Origin: JALZHR01 sp036388635
Lineage (GTDB): Bacteria; Acidobacteriota; Blastocatellia; Pyrinomonadales; Pyrinomonadaceae
Assembly (NCBI GenBank): GCA_036388635.1
Contig: DASVRL010000206.1
Coordinates: forward strand, 1 to 64,000
DNA: 64,000 nt
Reading direction: 5' to 3'
The notes under the pieces were generated by a model that was given only the letters and a program-made list of their open reading frames with translations, ran no database searches and was not told where the DNA came from. Numbering within the stretch: the first letter of the stretch is position 1; each line of letters opens with the position of its first letter. The position numbers and the translations under genes were made by a program. Shown piece after piece: positions 43,539 through 52,614 of the stretch.

Positions 43539-44493
43539 CATCTGCATTCCCTCTTACAACCACGCGCGATATTTACCCGCCACACTGGACAGCGCGCTGG
43601 CGCAGACTTATCCGAACATCGAAATTATCGTGCTGGACGACGGCTCGAAAGACGACAGTTTGAAAATTGCCGCCGACTACGAAGCCAGATTTCCCGACCG
43701 CGTAAAAGTTTATACGCACGCGAACGGCGCAAATCGCGGAATCTCGCAGACCGTCAATGCCGCTTTCGCTCATTCCAGAGGAAAATATTGGATGGGCTTA
43801 CCGTCCGACGACATTCTGTATCCCGACAAAATCGAAAAACAGGTCGCCTTTCTGGAAAAAAATCCCGAGCTCGGCTTCGTTTATTGTTACGTCGATTACA
43901 TTGATTCGGAAGGAAAGCCGGCTTCCGGAAGTTTCGGCAGAGACATCACCGCCGACCCGGACCCGCTCAAATCGATGATTCTGGAAAATTTCATTCCCGG
44001 AATGGCGATTCTGGCGCGGCGCGAGGCGATCGCGCGCGTCGGCGACCACGATGCCGAATTAATCTACAGCGACTGGGATTTCTGGGTGCGGCTTTTTTCG
44101 ATGTATAAAGGCGGTTTTATTCCCGAATCGCTCATCGGTTACCGCGTTCACGACTATAACACCAGCGTCGGCACGCCGCGCGCAACGCAAATCGGTCATA
44201 TTCGCGATTTCTATCTTAAATTATTAGAGCACGTCGATAACGGATTGATAGACAAATCTTACCGGAAAATTATCGAACACCAGATAGAGAATCTGCCGGC
44301 GCGCGAAGCCAGCTGGCTGATGATTGATTGTTACGAAGCGCTCGACAACGGGCGGCGACGGGCGGCGTATCAAACGTTAAAAATGGCTTTGCAGGTTTCG
44401 CCGCGATTCGTTTTGAACGGGCAGCGAGTCGGGATGGTGCTGAAAAAAACTCTTTTAAGTTTGATACCGCGCTCAAAAATGAAACAGAATTAG
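43516..44493 (+). CDS. Glycosyltransferase family 2
   Basis: A 325-aa cytosolic GT-A fold transferase. N-terminal VSICIPSYNHARYLPATLDSA and IIVLDDGSKDDS bind the nucleotide; a metal-binding DxD is LPSDDILYPDK. It overlaps the preceding aminotransferase gene by 23 bases, so translation is coupled. It adds one sugar to a lipid-linked chain. The donor and linkage are unknown. Confidence 0.92.
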   Translation: MSTAPLVSICIPSYNHARYLPATLDSALAQTYPNIEIIVLDDGSKDDSLKIAADYEARFPDRVKVYTHANGANRGISQTVNAAFAHSRGKYWMGLPSDDILYPDKIEKQVAFLEKNPELGFVYCYVDYIDSEGKPASGSFGRDITADPDPLKSMILENFIPGMAILARREAIARVGDHDAELIYSDWDFWVRLFSMYKGGFIPESLIGYRVHDYNTSVGTPRATQIGHIRDFYLKLLEHVDNGLIDKSYRKIIEHQIENLPAREASWLMIDCYEALDNGRRRAAYQTLKMALQVSPRFVLNGQRVGMVLKKTLLSLIPRSKMKQN

Positions 44494-44583
44494 GTTAAAC
44501 TAGAAAATTACCGCCGGCTGCTCTGATAAGTTTTTGCCGGTAAAACTGCTATACTGAAAAGGCTTTATTTTGAGCTTCGAATT

Positions 44584-45537
44584 ATGAAAGAAAAAAACTC
44601 ACTCCCATTGGTCAGCGTCATTATTCCCACTTTCAACCGTCGGCAATGGATTGGCGCATGTCTGGATTCGGTGATGAATCAGACGTATCCGAACGTCGAA
44701 ATCATCGTCGTCGACGACGCTTCGAGCGACGACACCGCCGAGTGGATTCAATCTCAGCCGCAATACGCAAAGGTTAAAGTCCACGTCCAGCCGCAAAACG
44801 GCGGTGCGTCCGTGGCGCGCAACACGGGCATCGAAATTTCGAAAGGCGAATTTATCGCCTTTATCGACAGCGACGATCTGCTGCTGCCCGAACACTGCGA
44901 AACGGCGGTCGCAACGTTTCAAAAATACCCGAAGCTCGGTCTTTTTTGCTGCGATTCGACGATGATCGACGCGGGCGGAAACGTTTTGTTCGACGGCAAA
45001 ACGTGGAACCAAACCTTGAGCGAAATAAAAAAATATCCGATAAAAACCGGCATTCGCCCGCTCGCCGATGTTTTTATGTTTCTGAACTGCTTTCCGGGTT
45101 TTACGCTTCGTAGAGAGGTTTTCGAGAATCTCGGCGGTTTTGTGCAGGAAATTTTTCCGGCGGACGACTGCGATTTGATGCTGCGCGTGGCGGGCAGCCG
45201 TTATGAGGTTTTTTATTTTCACGAGCCTTTGTGCCTGCGCCGCGAGCACGACGGGCAATGCTCGGGCGTGGAAAATTCCGTCAAAACCTGTCAAAAATTG
45301 ATTGAGGCTTTGAACGGCGCAATCGAGCGCAATCCTGAAATACTAAAGGATAAAGCTAAAATTAATAAGCGACTATCGGAACTTAAGCTCGACCTTGGAA
45401 TGAGTCAAATCAAGGAAGGAAAAAATTCCGTCGGGCTGAAAACTATTTTTCAATCGGTTGTTTCCAGTCCGCAGCAATTCGGGACGATAATGGGAATCGG
45501 TAAACGAAAATTAAAACATCTGTCTAAACTCAAATAA
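44584..45537 (+). CDS. Glycosyltransferase family 2
   Basis: A 317-aa GT-A transferase with VSVIIPTFNRRQWIGACLDS, IIVVDDASSDDTAEW and the metal-site IDSDDLLLPEHC. The C-terminal 60 residues are helical and basic (IGKRKLKHLSKLK), possibly membrane-associating. It lies 90 bases after the first GT2. The substrate is unassigned. Confidence 0.92.
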   Translation: MKEKNSLPLVSVIIPTFNRRQWIGACLDSVMNQTYPNVEIIVVDDASSDDTAEWIQSQPQYAKVKVHVQPQNGGASVARNTGIEISKGEFIAFIDSDDLLLPEHCETAVATFQKYPKLGLFCCDSTMIDAGGNVLFDGKTWNQTLSEIKKYPIKTGIRPLADVFMFLNCFPGFTLRREVFENLGGFVQEIFPADDCDLMLRVAGSRYEVFYFHEPLCLRREHDGQCSGVENSVKTCQKLIEALNGAIERNPEILKDKAKINKRLSELKLDLGMSQIKEGKNSVGLKTIFQSVVSSPQQFGTIMGIGKRKLKHLSKLK

Positions 45538-45595
45538 TAACTCCAAGAAAGTATATTATTGTTTTTTGCATTTTTAAGAACCGTACTTCTCACTT

Positions 45596-46315
45596 ATGGT
45601 TACAGAAGACTATCAACATCCCGCTACTTATCTCTCGACCGGCAATCCGGCTGTGGATTTTCAGTATTCCGTCGAAGTCTTTGAAGCTGATTTAAGCAGT
45701 TATCTGCCTCATAACAGAGAAACTCCTATTTTAGATGTCGGCTGCGGTTGGGGACAACTTCTCTGGTGGCTGCGAGAAAAAGGATACACAAACATTCAAG
45801 GCATTGATATCGGAAAGGCTCAGGAAGCGCACGGCGACTCTATAGGGCTTGATATTACGCGGGTGGAAGATTCGACAATTTTTTTGGAAAATCTGGATTC
45901 AAAGTATGAATTGATAATAATGAATCATATAATTGAACATATGCCTGCCGCAGAAGGAATTAAAATGTTGAAAGCCGCTTATAAGGCTTTAAGACCAGGC
46001 GGACGAATTATCGTGCAAACTCCTAATCTTTGCGCCATCGGGGCGAATCACGGGCGTTATATTGAAATAACGCACGTCACCGGTTATACGGAAAGCAGTT
46101 TACACCAGATAGTAAATTTAGCCGGTTTTGCCAACATAGAACTTTTCGGCAGTAAGACCGCTTTTCGGTTAGCTCCGCGCCGGCTGGTATTACTGGTGTT
46201 ACAATTTATTTCAAGAGCAATTTGGCGAATTATGCTGTTAGCTGAATGGGGAACGGATGCCCCGAAGATTATTGAAAGGAATCTTTACGCGACAGGCATT
46301 AAACCGCTTCATTAA
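45596..46315 (+). CDS. Class I SAM methyltransferase
   Basis: A 239-aa Rossmann-fold methyltransferase. SAM-binding LDVGCGWGQLLWWLREKG is near residues 39-56, with NHIIEHMPAAEG after it. The acceptor is unknown; a sugar O-methylation is likely from context. AT-rich codons are slightly more frequent than in its neighbours. Start ATG 45596. Confidence 0.88.
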   Translation: MVTEDYQHPATYLSTGNPAVDFQYSVEVFEADLSSYLPHNRETPILDVGCGWGQLLWWLREKGYTNIQGIDIGKAQEAHGDSIGLDITRVEDSTIFLENLDSKYELIIMNHIIEHMPAAEGIKMLKAAYKALRPGGRIIVQTPNLCAIGANHGRYIEITHVTGYTESSLHQIVNLAGFANIELFGSKTAFRLAPRRLVLLVLQFISRAIWRIMLLAEWGTDAPKIIERNLYATGIKPLH

Positions 46316-46384
46316 TAAAGCCGGTGAGCGTAGCTTTCGAGCCGGTAAATAATATAATCCTGCTGAAAGAAGAAAAAGACCAGT

Positions 46385-46987
46385 ATGCTGAGAAAAGTTT
46401 TGCGGAAGCTGCGAACGCGTCTGACTCCGGAAAATGAACACACGGCGTTGTGGATGGCGCAAAACCCGCGTTACAGCGCGTTTGAAATCGGCGTCGGCAC
46501 ATACGGAACGCCGAATATAGATTTTCACAACGCGGGCGCCAGCTTGAAAATCGGAAATTACTGCTCGATTGCGCCGCGCGTGACTATCCTGCTCGGCGGC
46601 GAGCATCATCACGATTGGGTGAGCAATTATCCTTTCAGCTTACTGCACGACGAGGCGCGGCATTTGAGCGGCTATCCGCTCACCAAAGGCGACGTCCGCA
46701 TCGGCAACGACGTCTGGATAGGCTACGAAGCGTTGATTTTATCGGGCGTAAAAATCGGCGACGGCGCGGTCATCGCGGCGCGCAGCGTGGTTGCCAGAGA
46801 CATCGAGCCGTATTCGATAGTCGGCGGCACGCCCGCCAAGCATCTGCGCTATCGTTTCTCGCCCGAGATAATCGACGAGCTGCTCAAAATTGCCTGGTGG
46901 AACTGGTCTTTTGAAGAAATTCGCGCCGCCTGGCACCTGATTCAATCACCACAGGTTGAAGAATTCGTCTCAAAATATAAAAATTGA
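46385..46987 (+). CDS. CatB-related hexapeptide O-acetyltransferase
   Basis: A 200-aa left-handed beta-helix acetyltransferase. IGNYCSIAPRVTILLGGEHHHDW, DVRIGNDVWIGYEALILSG and GTPAKHLRYRF mark the CatB/Vat (xenobiotic) subgroup; the catalytic His is in GGEHHHDW (given in part). It probably acetylates a sugar hydroxyl. No antibiotic-resistance role is implied. Start ATG 46385 follows AGAAGAAAA. Confidence 0.9.
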   Translation: MLRKVLRKLRTRLTPENEHTALWMAQNPRYSAFEIGVGTYGTPNIDFHNAGASLKIGNYCSIAPRVTILLGGEHHHDWVSNYPFSLLHDEARHLSGYPLTKGDVRIGNDVWIGYEALILSGVKIGDGAVIAARSVVARDIEPYSIVGGTPAKHLRYRFSPEIIDELLKIAWWNWSFEEIRAAWHLIQSPQVEEFVSKYKN

Positions 46988-47018
46988 TTTTTAGCAAGCG
47001 GGGGAAGACTCATAAAAA

Positions 47019-48158
47019 ATGCGAATTTGTTATTTTGCAGACGGGCGTTCGGTTCACACCAAACGCTGGATAAGCTTTTTTGCCGAGCGCGGTTACGAGA
47101 TGCACCTGATTTCATTCAAGCCGATGGACGAGCGGCAAACGCTTGAAATGGAAGAAATCGGTGTCCGCTGTCACGGCGACGTCGGCGATTTTCATTTGAA
47201 AAAATTCTGGCTGACGCTGAAAGATTGGCAAAAAGTGCGGCGCATTTTGAAAAAGGAAAAAATCGACATTCTGCATTCGCATTTTCTCGGCACAAACACC
47301 TGGTTTGCCGCCGCGTCGATGTTTCGCCCGCATATTATCAGCGTTATGGGCGGCGACGTGAAAGGCGAAAGCTGGCAGCCGAATTCGAATATTCAGGAGC
47401 GAATACTGACGCCGTGGGCGCTGGAAAAGGCTGATGCCGTGACGGTCTGGTCAAACAATATCGGTAAAATCGTCAGTCGTTACCGGAAGAAAACGCCGGT
47501 TTTCGAATGGGTTCACGGCGGCATCGATTTACAGAAATTCAACCCCGCGCCGAAGCCGGAATATCTTTTAGAAAGGCTGGAAATTCCCGCCGGCAGCCGT
47601 GTGGTTTTCAGCCCGCGTCTGGTTCGCCGTTTATACAATATCGACCAGATTGCGCGCGCGGCGGGAATTGTTTGTGATAAACTGCCGGATACGTATTTTA
47701 TAATTGCGCTCCCGCAGATAATTTTGGACGCCGAATACACCGAAGAGATAAAAAAGATTTTCGCCGAAAATGCGGCAAAAGACAGAGTGCGCTTTGTCTC
47801 GACCATTCCGCACCACGAAATCGCGGATTATTTTCGTCTGGCGGACGTCACGGTTTCCATCCCGAGCACGGACGGAACGCCGATGAGCGTGCTGGAATCG
47901 ATGGCTTGCGCGACGCCCGCCGTTATCGGCGACCTTTCCGATTACGACGCGGATTATTTTGAAAACGAAAAAACCGTTTTGACCGTCGACGTCAATAACC
48001 CGCAGTCGATTGCCGAAGCCGTCTCGCGTTTTCTGAACGAGCCGGATTTTGCCGCAAAAGTCTCGAAGGAAGCGTACCGGCGCGTTCAGGAAAGCGGCAG
48101 TTACGAATTTCAGATGAGTAAAATGGAGCATATTTACCACCGATTGACGAAAAAATGA
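47019..48158 (+). CDS. Glycosyltransferase family 4
   Basis: A 379-aa GT-B transferase. N-terminal RICYFADGRSVHTKRWISFF and C-terminal PSTDGTPMSVLESMACATPA hold the acceptor and donor-binding motifs (the EX7E region lies at PMSVLESMACATP). The protein ends in an ATGA overlap with the following methyltransferase. The sugar is unknown. Confidence 0.92.
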   Translation: MRICYFADGRSVHTKRWISFFAERGYEMHLISFKPMDERQTLEMEEIGVRCHGDVGDFHLKKFWLTLKDWQKVRRILKKEKIDILHSHFLGTNTWFAAASMFRPHIISVMGGDVKGESWQPNSNIQERILTPWALEKADAVTVWSNNIGKIVSRYRKKTPVFEWVHGGIDLQKFNPAPKPEYLLERLEIPAGSRVVFSPRLVRRLYNIDQIARAAGIVCDKLPDTYFIIALPQIILDAEYTEEIKKIFAENAAKDRVRFVSTIPHHEIADYFRLADVTVSIPSTDGTPMSVLESMACATPAVIGDLSDYDADYFENEKTVLTVDVNNPQSIAEAVSRFLNEPDFAAKVSKEAYRRVQESGSYEFQMSKMEHIYHRLTKK

Positions 48159-48826
48159 CGAGTCTCATCAAAAAAACAAAAGCCCTGGTCGCCGCGCCGC
48201 CCGTTCCGTTTCTGGTCACGGCGCGCACGCAAAACCGTCTGCTCGAAATGATTGATTCGATGCCGCCCGGAGCCGTTATTTTAAATGTCGGCGCGGGCTT
48301 TACCAATTACGGCGAACGCGTAATCAATCTCGATATTTTCGATTCGGGCACGACGACCGTGATCGCCTCCGGTCTGGAGCTTCCCTTTGACGACGGGATG
48401 GCGGATTTGATTATCCTGCAGGGAGTTTTGGAACACGTCGTCGATGCCGATAAAACTCTGGAAGAGTGTTTTCGCGTGATGAAACGAGGCGCGCTCTTTT
48501 ATACCGAGATGCCTTTTATGCAGCCTTATCACGAATCGCCGATTGATTTGCGGCGCTGCACGCGTCCCGGTCTGCCGGTGCTTTGCCAGCCGCTCGTCGA
48601 GGTCGAAACCGGCATTCACATCGGACCGGCTTCGACCGTGACCTGGATAGTGCGCGAAATTCTGGCGGGCGTTTTGTCCGGCGGCAACGAATGGCTTTAC
48701 CCGCGCGTCAACAGCCTCGTCGGCTGGGTCGTTTTTCCCTTCAAATACCTGGACTACTGGCTCGAAAAAAAACCGTATCTGCATCGCATTGCGAGCTCTA
48801 TTTATTACATCGGAAGGAAAACTTAA
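48155..48826 (+). CDS. Class I SAM methyltransferase
   Basis: A 223-aa methyltransferase of the Methyltransf_11 type. SAM motif VILNVGAGFTNYGERVINLD and LILQGVLEHVVDADKTL are visible; the usual GxGxG is modified to GAGFT. It overlaps the GT4 gene by four bases (ATGA) and lies three bases before the next gene. The acceptor is unknown. Confidence 0.88.
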   Translation: MTSLIKKTKALVAAPPVPFLVTARTQNRLLEMIDSMPPGAVILNVGAGFTNYGERVINLDIFDSGTTTVIASGLELPFDDGMADLIILQGVLEHVVDADKTLEECFRVMKRGALFYTEMPFMQPYHESPIDLRRCTRPGLPVLCQPLVEVETGIHIGPASTVTWIVREILAGVLSGGNEWLYPRVNSLVGWVVFPFKYLDYWLEKKPYLHRIASSIYYIGRKT

Positions 48827-48829
48827 CGG

Positions 48830-49705
48830 ATGAGTTCTTACTGCCCGCTTTGCAATACAACCGATTCGGAGGCTTCGTGGCTCGGCGCGACGCGGTATCG
48901 TGAAAAAAAATACGATTACCTGCAATGCGCCGAATGCGATTCCTTGTATTGCTCGCCGATGCCGGACGCGGAAACGCTGGCGCTGATGTACGGCGACGAT
49001 TACCAGCAGTTTCTCTCGGACGAATCGTGTCACAGCGGCGACGATGGAATCCGTCAGGTCATCGAATATTTAAAAACGCGCGAAAAAGGCGTTTTCTTCG
49101 ATTACGCGTGCGGCGCGGGCGTTCTTCTCAGCGAAGTGGCGAAAATCGGCTGGGACGTTATCGGTCTGGAGCTGAACGTGGCGACGGCGGAAAAATACAG
49201 CCGCCTGCATAATATAAAAATCATCTCGGATTTAAAGGATTTGCCGGAAAATTTTCGTGCCGACGTCATTCATCTCGGCGACGTTCTGGAACATTTAACG
49301 GACGTCAACAGTCAATTCCCTTCCATCCTTAAATTATTAAAAGATAATGGTTTGCTTATCGCTCAAGGTCCGCTCGAGGCGAACATCAATCTTTTTTTTC
49401 TCGGCGTCAAGCTGACCCGAATCCTGCGCCGCGCGCCGATTTCCGAAATGCCGCCTTATCACGTCAGTTTGGCGACGGTCGAAGGACAGCGAAAATTTTT
49501 CAATCGTTTCAAACTAAAGGAAATGATCTTCGACGTTTTCGAGACTTCGCATCCGGCGCCCGAAAGAATCGGACTGGCGGATTTGAAAGACATCCGAAAA
49601 AGCGCGTTTTTCCTGCTCCGCAAAGTTTCGCAGACGGTCTCCGCCGTTTTTCCCAAAACGATGGGCAATCGTTATTTTTATGTCGGCAGCAAAAACGGCA
49701 AATAA
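48830..49705 (+). CDS. SAM methyltransferase with N-terminal zinc ribbon
   Basis: A 291-aa protein with a zinc-binding YCPLCNTTDSE at residues 4-14 and CAECDSLYCSPMPD at 38-51, then a class I SAM domain (FFDYACGAGVLLSEVAKIGW; IHLGDVLEHLTDV). The domain order is that of C-methyltransferases of sugar biosynthesis (TylC3/NovU type) and other glycan-tailoring enzymes. It overlaps the following GT4 gene by 26 bases. A related enzyme lies at 61779-62711. Confidence 0.88.
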   Translation: MSSYCPLCNTTDSEASWLGATRYREKKYDYLQCAECDSLYCSPMPDAETLALMYGDDYQQFLSDESCHSGDDGIRQVIEYLKTREKGVFFDYACGAGVLLSEVAKIGWDVIGLELNVATAEKYSRLHNIKIISDLKDLPENFRADVIHLGDVLEHLTDVNSQFPSILKLLKDNGLLIAQGPLEANINLFFLGVKLTRILRRAPISEMPPYHVSLATVEGQRKFFNRFKLKEMIFDVFETSHPAPERIGLADLKDIRKSAFFLLRKVSQTVSAVFPKTMGNRYFYVGSKNGK

Positions 49706-50882
49706 GCAAAAACGCCAACTGAAAGTCCTGCACCTGATTGAAGGACTCGGTTCGGGCGGCGCCGAGCGCCTGCTGTACACGAATCTCAAACATTTCGACC
49801 GCGAGCGGCTGGAAAACGAAGTCGTCACCGTTTTTTCCGCCAATGATTACTGGAAACAGCCGATTCTCGACCTGAAAGTTCCGGTTTCGTCGCTCGATTG
49901 CCGAAGTTTGCGCGATATTCTGACGGGCGTTTCCCGCCTGCGCAAAGAAATCGCGCGCTTTCGACCGGATTTGATTCACACGCATCTCTGGGCGGCGAAC
50001 GTCATCGGCAGAAGCGCCGGATTTTTGACAAAAGTTCCGGTGCTGAGTTCGATTCACAACCCCGAATACGAGCCGGAAGTTTTTACCGACACGACCGAAT
50101 TAAATTCGAAAAAATTGTTTGTCGCCCGCAGTCTGGACAAATGGACGGCGCGCGTCGGGTGCCGGAAAATGCTCGCCGTCAGCCGTTACGTCAAGGAAAG
50201 CGCCAGCCGTCATCTCGATTTCCCGCTCGAAAAAATCGAAGTGCTTTACAATCCGGTCGACGTTTCGGATTTGTGTTCGGGCTCAAATCGGACGCGCGCA
50301 ATGTTACTAAACGAACTGAACTTGCCGCCCGATTCGTCTATACTTTTAAACGTCGCGCGCGTCGCGCCGCAAAAGGGCTTGCTTTACGCGATTCAGGCGC
50401 TCGCGGAAATTCGCCGAAAATTTCCCGAAACGCATCTGATTTCCGTCGGCGGCAAAGACGACGCAGCGTGGCTGGCGCGCCTCGAACGGGAAATCGAAAA
50501 GCTCGGCTTGAAAAATAACGTTCAACTGCTCGGCGCGCGGCGCGACGTCAAAGATTTTTTGTATAATTGCGATTTATTCGTTTTTCCTTCTCTTTTCGAA
50601 GGCTTGGGAATCGCGCTGACGGAGGCGATGGCGGTCGGCTGCGCGTGCGTGGCAAGCGATATAAAACCCTTGGACGAGTTTGTCGAAGCGGGCGTCGACG
50701 GAATACTTTTCCCGCCCGGAAATTCGTCGGCGCTGGCAGAAGCGGCGATTGATTTACTGGAAAATGAAAAAAAACGCCAAGCGATCGGCACAGCGGCGCA
50801 GGAAAAAGCTTTGAGTCTTTTTCAACCCCAGCCGGCGGCTGATAAACTAATCGAGATATATTTTTCGATGGTTAAGAGATGA
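49680..50882 (+). CDS. Glycosyltransferase family 4
   Basis: A 400-aa GT-B transferase: KVLHLIEGLGSGGAERLLYT at residues 15-34, donor-binding VFPSLFEGLGIALTEAMAVG (E-x7-E). The start lies within the end of the preceding methyltransferase gene. Substrate unknown. A heptamer array follows the stop. Confidence 0.93.
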   Translation: MSAAKTANKQKRQLKVLHLIEGLGSGGAERLLYTNLKHFDRERLENEVVTVFSANDYWKQPILDLKVPVSSLDCRSLRDILTGVSRLRKEIARFRPDLIHTHLWAANVIGRSAGFLTKVPVLSSIHNPEYEPEVFTDTTELNSKKLFVARSLDKWTARVGCRKMLAVSRYVKESASRHLDFPLEKIEVLYNPVDVSDLCSGSNRTRAMLLNELNLPPDSSILLNVARVAPQKGLLYAIQALAEIRRKFPETHLISVGGKDDAAWLARLEREIEKLGLKNNVQLLGARRDVKDFLYNCDLFVFPSLFEGLGIALTEAMAVGCACVASDIKPLDEFVEAGVDGILFPPGNSSALAEAAIDLLENEKKRQAIGTAAQEKALSLFQPQPAADKLIEIYFSMVKR

Positions 50883-50883
50883 G

Positions 50884-50997
50884 TTAAGGCAAAAGGCAAA
50901 AGTAAAAGCGGAAAATAAGCGGTAACAGATAAAATCCGGTTTTAACTTTCGATTTCCGGTTTTCGCTTTTTACTTTTTACTTTTGCCTTTTTACTTA
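50884..50997. repeat. Inverted heptamer array, units AAGGCAA/AAGTAAA
   Basis: Left arm 50884-50912 reads AAGGCAA, AAGGCAA, AAGTAAA. Right arm 50962-50997 reads CGCTTTT, TACTTTT, TACTTTT, GCCTTTT, TACTTAA, all period 7. It lies between two glycosyltransferase genes in the same direction. Confidence 0.75.
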
Positions 50998-51010
50998 AAA
51001 ATTTGAATTT

Positions 51011-52267
51011 GTGAATATAAAAACCTTATACATCTCGTATTTCGGCATCCGCGAGCCGCTCGTGCAGACGCAGGTCGTCGCTTATCTGCGCGAAATTGCC
51101 GGCGGCGGCGTGACGGTTCATCTGGTCACGTTCGAGCCGAATCTCAAGCAAAGCTGGACGCCCGAGCAAATCGAAGACGAGAGGAAAAAATTAGCCGCGC
51201 AGGGCATCGCGTGGCATTGTCTCGCCTATCATAAAAGCCCTTCCGTGCCCGCGACGCTTTATGACGTAACGGTCGGCGCGCGATTTATCAGAAAACTTGT
51301 CAAACAGGAAGGAATCAACGTTTTGCACGCGCGCGGGCACATTCCGGTTTTGATGGCGGCAATCGCCAACGCCGCCGGGCGCGATTGTGAAATCATCTTC
51401 GACATTCGCGGTCTGGTCGCCGAAGAATACGCCGACGCGGGAATTTTCGCGCACGGCTCGCCGCCTTTTCGCGCGATTAAATGGATTGAAAAACTGGGCT
51501 TAAAAAAAGCCGCGCAAATCGTGGTTTTAACCAATAAAATGCGCGATTATCTCGTCGAAGAGCGCTCGGTCGAGCCGGAAATCATCGAAGTCATTCCGTG
51601 CTGCGTGGATTTTTCGAGAATCGAAAACGCCGAGCTCAAACTGCCGCCTTCGACGCGATTCGAGTTGATTTACGCCGGTTCGGTGAGCGGTTTGTATCTG
51701 CTGGAAGAAATGTGCGCTTTTTTTCTGGAACTCAAAAAGCGCAAACCCGACGCCTTTTTCCGCATTTTGACGAAACATCCGGCGGAAGAAACGGCGAAGG
51801 CTTTTCAAAAACTCGGCATCGACGCGGGCGATTATGAAGTTTTGTCCGTGAAGCCTTCGGAAGTCGGAACTTATATCAGACAGGCGAGCCTGGCGATTTC
51901 CTTTCGAAAAAGCACTTTTGCGCAGATTGCCGCTTCGCCGACGAAGATTCCCGAATATCTGGCGGTCGGCGTTCCGGTCGTCTCAAACGCCGGTATCGGC
52001 GACACGGACGCGCTGATTGAAAACGAAAAGGTCGGCGTGACGGTCAGCGACCTTTCGCCGGCGGGCTACGCGCAGGCGGTCGATCAGGCGCTCGAGCTTT
52101 TACAGGACGAATCGCTTTACGAAAGATGCGTTCGGGTGGCGCACTCGGGTTTCGATTTAAAATCGGTCGGCAGAGACGGTTATCTCAATGTTTATAAAAA
52201 GTTATCGCAGGCGCGCGCCGTCGAATCCGAAGGCTTGCGGGGCGTGCCGACAAAGGAGCAAATTTAG
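51011..52267 (+). CDS. Glycosyltransferase, GT4-like
   Basis: A 418-aa GT-B transferase. The N-terminus has TLYISYFGIREPLVQTQVVAY, and LHARGHIPVLMAAIAN is a Rossmann strand; KIPEYLAVGVPVVSN is the donor-binding region, with the usual Glu (E in EYLA) retained. Start GTG 51011 follows a heptamer array; no strong ribosome site. The sugar is unknown. Confidence 0.87.
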   Translation: MNIKTLYISYFGIREPLVQTQVVAYLREIAGGGVTVHLVTFEPNLKQSWTPEQIEDERKKLAAQGIAWHCLAYHKSPSVPATLYDVTVGARFIRKLVKQEGINVLHARGHIPVLMAAIANAAGRDCEIIFDIRGLVAEEYADAGIFAHGSPPFRAIKWIEKLGLKKAAQIVVLTNKMRDYLVEERSVEPEIIEVIPCCVDFSRIENAELKLPPSTRFELIYAGSVSGLYLLEEMCAFFLELKKRKPDAFFRILTKHPAEETAKAFQKLGIDAGDYEVLSVKPSEVGTYIRQASLAISFRKSTFAQIAASPTKIPEYLAVGVPVVSNAGIGDTDALIENEKVGVTVSDLSPAGYAQAVDQALELLQDESLYERCVRVAHSGFDLKSVGRDGYLNVYKKLSQARAVESEGLRGVPTKEQI

Positions 52268-52614
52268 ATTTATCTTTTTGCGTAATTTGAAGTAATCGGT
52301 TTAAATTTGTAAAATTCGTTGAGGCGAAATCGCACATTTTCTGGAAATAGCTTATAATTTTAAGTTTGCGTCATTAAAAATTATTTATTAGGTATGTATG
52401 CTAGGTGACAGAGTTTTAATGCCATTTTTGATAAGTTACGGGAAATAAATAAGTAATCGAGTGAGATTCAGCAGAGACGTAGTAGCAAGCGGAGGCAAAT
52501 CTTCCCCCTTTAATAGCTTCATTTCTTCTACGGCGCAGAGCCGAGAAAACTCGCTAAGGAATTCTCTAACCATTGCAAAATACCGGATAAAGCCTTGCCC
52601 TCAGCATTTTTAGT
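52268..52614. other. Intergenic region, 347 bases, no gene supported
   Basis: No coding region is supported. A TATAAT-like hexamer near 52351 and a purine-rich stretch (GCGGAGGCAAAT, about 52489) are seen but no clear -35 or hairpin. It may hold a promoter for the second half of the glycan cluster. I recognise nothing else. Confidence 0.4.

Noticed and set aside
46385..46987. Chloramphenicol- or streptogramin-resistance acetyltransferase
   Set aside because: The CatB-like fold is shared by many sugar O-acetyltransferases, and the glycan cluster context favours those.
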